Shown one piece after another: positions 62,555-64,000 of a DNA stretch of 64,000 nt. This DNA is from Chitinasiproducens palmae (GTDB lineage Bacteria > Pseudomonadota > Gammaproteobacteria > Burkholderiales > Burkholderiaceae). Position numbers and translations under genes: made by a program. Within the stretch, counting starts at the first letter, position 1; every line of letters begins with the position of its first letter. The DNA is taken from contig NZ_FNLO01000001.1 in NCBI RefSeq assembly GCF_900095735.1, positions 62,001 through 126,000 on the forward strand, in the 5' to 3' direction. The notes under the pieces were generated by a model. That model ran no database searches. It had not been told where the DNA came from and was given only the letters and a program-made list of their open reading frames with translations.

Positions 62555-63586
62555 TCAAGTGTCCAAGCGAGCATGCGCATCCGCGCCGAGACGACGCCTG
62601 AGTTCGTCCACAAGTGCCTCGCGCTTGGATGTGTCGTCGAAACGGATGTCGAGCACCACGCGTCCCGAATCCCATTCCTTGAGAGTCCCGAGGTCTTGCC
62701 CGCCCTCATCACGTAGTCGGTATTGACGGGAGAGTTGCTTTTTCGATTTGATTCCCTGTTCGAGCGCTTTGCGTAGGGCTTCGACTTTTCGGAACGTGAG
62801 CGACTCGGCGACGATTCGTTTCGCCAGGGCATCGGTGGCCGCCGTATCGCTGGCCTTCAGGTACAACGCAAGCTCGTAGGCGATGTTGATACCGAAGGTC
62901 TGAGGATGCTCATGCATCAATTCCTGCACCGAGGATGGCAGGTCCAACAAGGCCAGCAGCTTGCTGATCTTGCTTGCGTTCTCACCCGCAATCGATACGA
63001 GATCTTCATCGGTCCTGGCGATTCCCTGTTCACGCAAACGCTTCAGACCGAGCGCCACGTCCAGGACCGATTCGCTTTCACGCTCGTGATTGAGCGCCTT
63101 GGAGAGCCGATAGAAATCGATGGGCGCCAACTGCTCAAGCACGCAACACTCGATATCGGTGCGTCCCAAGGCTTGCATCGCTTGCCGGCGATAATGCCCA
63201 TCGATCAGGAAGTACTCACCCGCACGCTCCGGATTCGGCGTCACCAGGACCGGCACCAACTGCCCTTCCTTTTGAATCGAAGCGGCGCGAGCGCTGATCG
63301 CTTCGGGGGAATAAAAGCTGCGCGAATTGAGTGGATTCGAGACAAGTGCCTGTAACGGCAAGCGGACGAAACGCTTCTTCACCGAGGCGCCGGAAATCAG
63401 TGCTTCCACCGCCGGCGGCAAGTGGCCGGAGACGGGCCGCTGTGACGATGGTTCAAGCAGCCCATTGGGTCGATCGGACAGCACGTGATCGGCTTTTTCG
63501 AAGCGGTCGTCAACGCGCGTGCGTAAATCATTTTCGCGGCGCAAACCTCTGCTGAGCGAGTCGGAGAAGTTTTTTTTAGTCGCCAT
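62555..63586 (-). CDS. parB: ParB-family partition protein
   Basis: The 343-residue protein has the ParB/RepB N-terminal domain (LVSNPLNSRSFYSPEAI, then EGQLVPVLVTPNP and YFLIDGHYRRQAMQALG, about residues 80-150). A central helix-turn-helix region (DEDLVSIAGENASKISKLLALLDLP) should bind a centromere site. It starts 11 bases before the parA stop, so the two are translationally coupled. With ParA it segregates this replicon. The residues of the box II motif read GHYRR, where chromosomal ParB has GERR. Confidence 0.93.
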   Translation of the reverse strand: MATKKNFSDSLSRGLRRENDLRTRVDDRFEKADHVLSDRPNGLLEPSSQRPVSGHLPPAVEALISGASVKKRFVRLPLQALVSNPLNSRSFYSPEAISARAASIQKEGQLVPVLVTPNPERAGEYFLIDGHYRRQAMQALGRTDIECCVLEQLAPIDFYRLSKALNHERESESVLDVALGLKRLREQGIARTDEDLVSIAGENASKISKLLALLDLPSSVQELMHEHPQTFGINIAYELALYLKASDTAATDALAKRIVAESLTFRKVEALRKALEQGIKSKKQLSRQYRLRDEGGQDLGTLKEWDSGRVVLDIRFDDTSKREALVDELRRRLGADAHARLDT

Positions 63587-64000
63587 GCTTCGTTCCTCGC
63601 TGCAGGATCTTGCTCACTTCGTCGGCGAGCGAATTCACCTCGCGCACTGCGTCGCGCGCGCCGCTGATCGTGTGGACTGATTGTCCGGTGGTCTCGGCCT
63701 CCTTGAATGCCGCGCGCAGCCCAAGTCGGCTCGTCAACATCGGTACGGACGCGTCGCTTGCCAGGTGCTGGAACACCTGGCGTACGATCGTGATGTTCTG
63801 GTACATATTTGCGAGAGTGCGGACTTGCAGTGTTTCGTTACTGATCTGCGCGTTCGCGGCGAGCTTCTTTGCCTCCTCGATCGCCCAGAGGTTGCCGCCA
63901 GATCCACCCACGGGAATCAACGCAAGATCAGCGATCAACAGCGCGACGGAAGGCGCGGCCGACTGTATGGCCGGTGGACAGTCGATGACGATAAAGCTGT
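63576..64000 (-). CDS. parA: ParA-family partition ATPase (3' part, runs off right edge)
   Basis: Only the C-terminal 141 residues lie in the window. The Walker B-like segment FIVIDCPPAI is at the window edge, followed by ADLALIPVGGSGGNLWAIEEA, as in ParA/MinD ATPases. The N-terminal deviant Walker A lies outside. The stop overlaps parB. With ParB it drives segregation of the replicon. Confidence 0.9.
   Translation of the reverse strand, partial: SFIVIDCPPAIQSAAPSVALLIADLALIPVGGSGGNLWAIEEAKKLAANAQISNETLQVRTLANMYQNITIVRQVFQHLASDASVPMLTSRLGLRAAFKEAETTGQSVHTISGARDAVREVNSLADEVSKILQRGTKHGD

Overview
The window is GC-rich DNA with Burkholderia-type gene content: MacAB-NodT export, histone H1-like protein, pckG, dinB, hppD, and a Rep_3/ParAB replicon backbone. 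It most likely comes from a megaplasmid or secondary chromosome (chromid) of a member of the Burkholderiaceae sensu lato. The genus cannot be fixed from the sequence alone. No rRNA, tRNA, CRISPR array or intact transposase was seen.

Region 1 (1 to about 35,400) is a natural-product locus. A leftward operon runs mbtH, type II thioesterase, a cupin protein (GrbD-like), a YqcI/YcgG protein (GrbE-like), and one giant NRPS gene. The NRPS is a single open frame from 26,102 to beyond the left edge (at least 8,700 residues). It starts with a fatty acyl-AMP ligase and carries six adenylation domains, two epimerization domains and one C-PCP unit with no A domain. The grbD/grbE pair is what gramibactin-type clusters use to make the diazeniumdiolate amino acid graminine. 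Two Fur-box-like sequences lie in the divergent promoter region (30,347-30,365 and 30,455-30,473). A rightward macA-macB-nodT export operon leaves from the same region. The simplest reading is a lipopeptide C-diazeniumdiolate siderophore with its own exporter; the NRPS layout may be a variant not yet described.

Region 2 (35,400 to 57,200) holds ordinary genes separated by rather long non-coding gaps: a membrane-anchored Gly-rich protein, a GNAT, a Nudix hydrolase, a hotdog thioesterase, a YigZ/IMPACT protein, a histone H1-like protein, a LysE-type exporter, GTP-dependent PEP carboxykinase, an L,D-transpeptidase, an MFS transporter, beta-carbonic anhydrase, DNA polymerase IV, a PAS-GGDEF-EAL protein, and an hppD-Rieske pair with a strong promoter and palindromic operator.

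Region 3 (58,285 to 64,000) is the replication and partition module. It has a MarR regulator, a YfcE-type phosphoesterase, an origin with about 15 iterons in two orientations plus DnaA-box-like sequences and an AT-rich stretch, a Rep_3 initiator, parB, and the 3' part of parA running off the right edge. Two more iteron-like sequences lie 0.7-1.8 kb outside the main array.

A recurring oddity of region 1 is short in-frame tandem repeats (6, 9 and 12 bp units) in NRPS linkers and at the ends of grbE and grbD.
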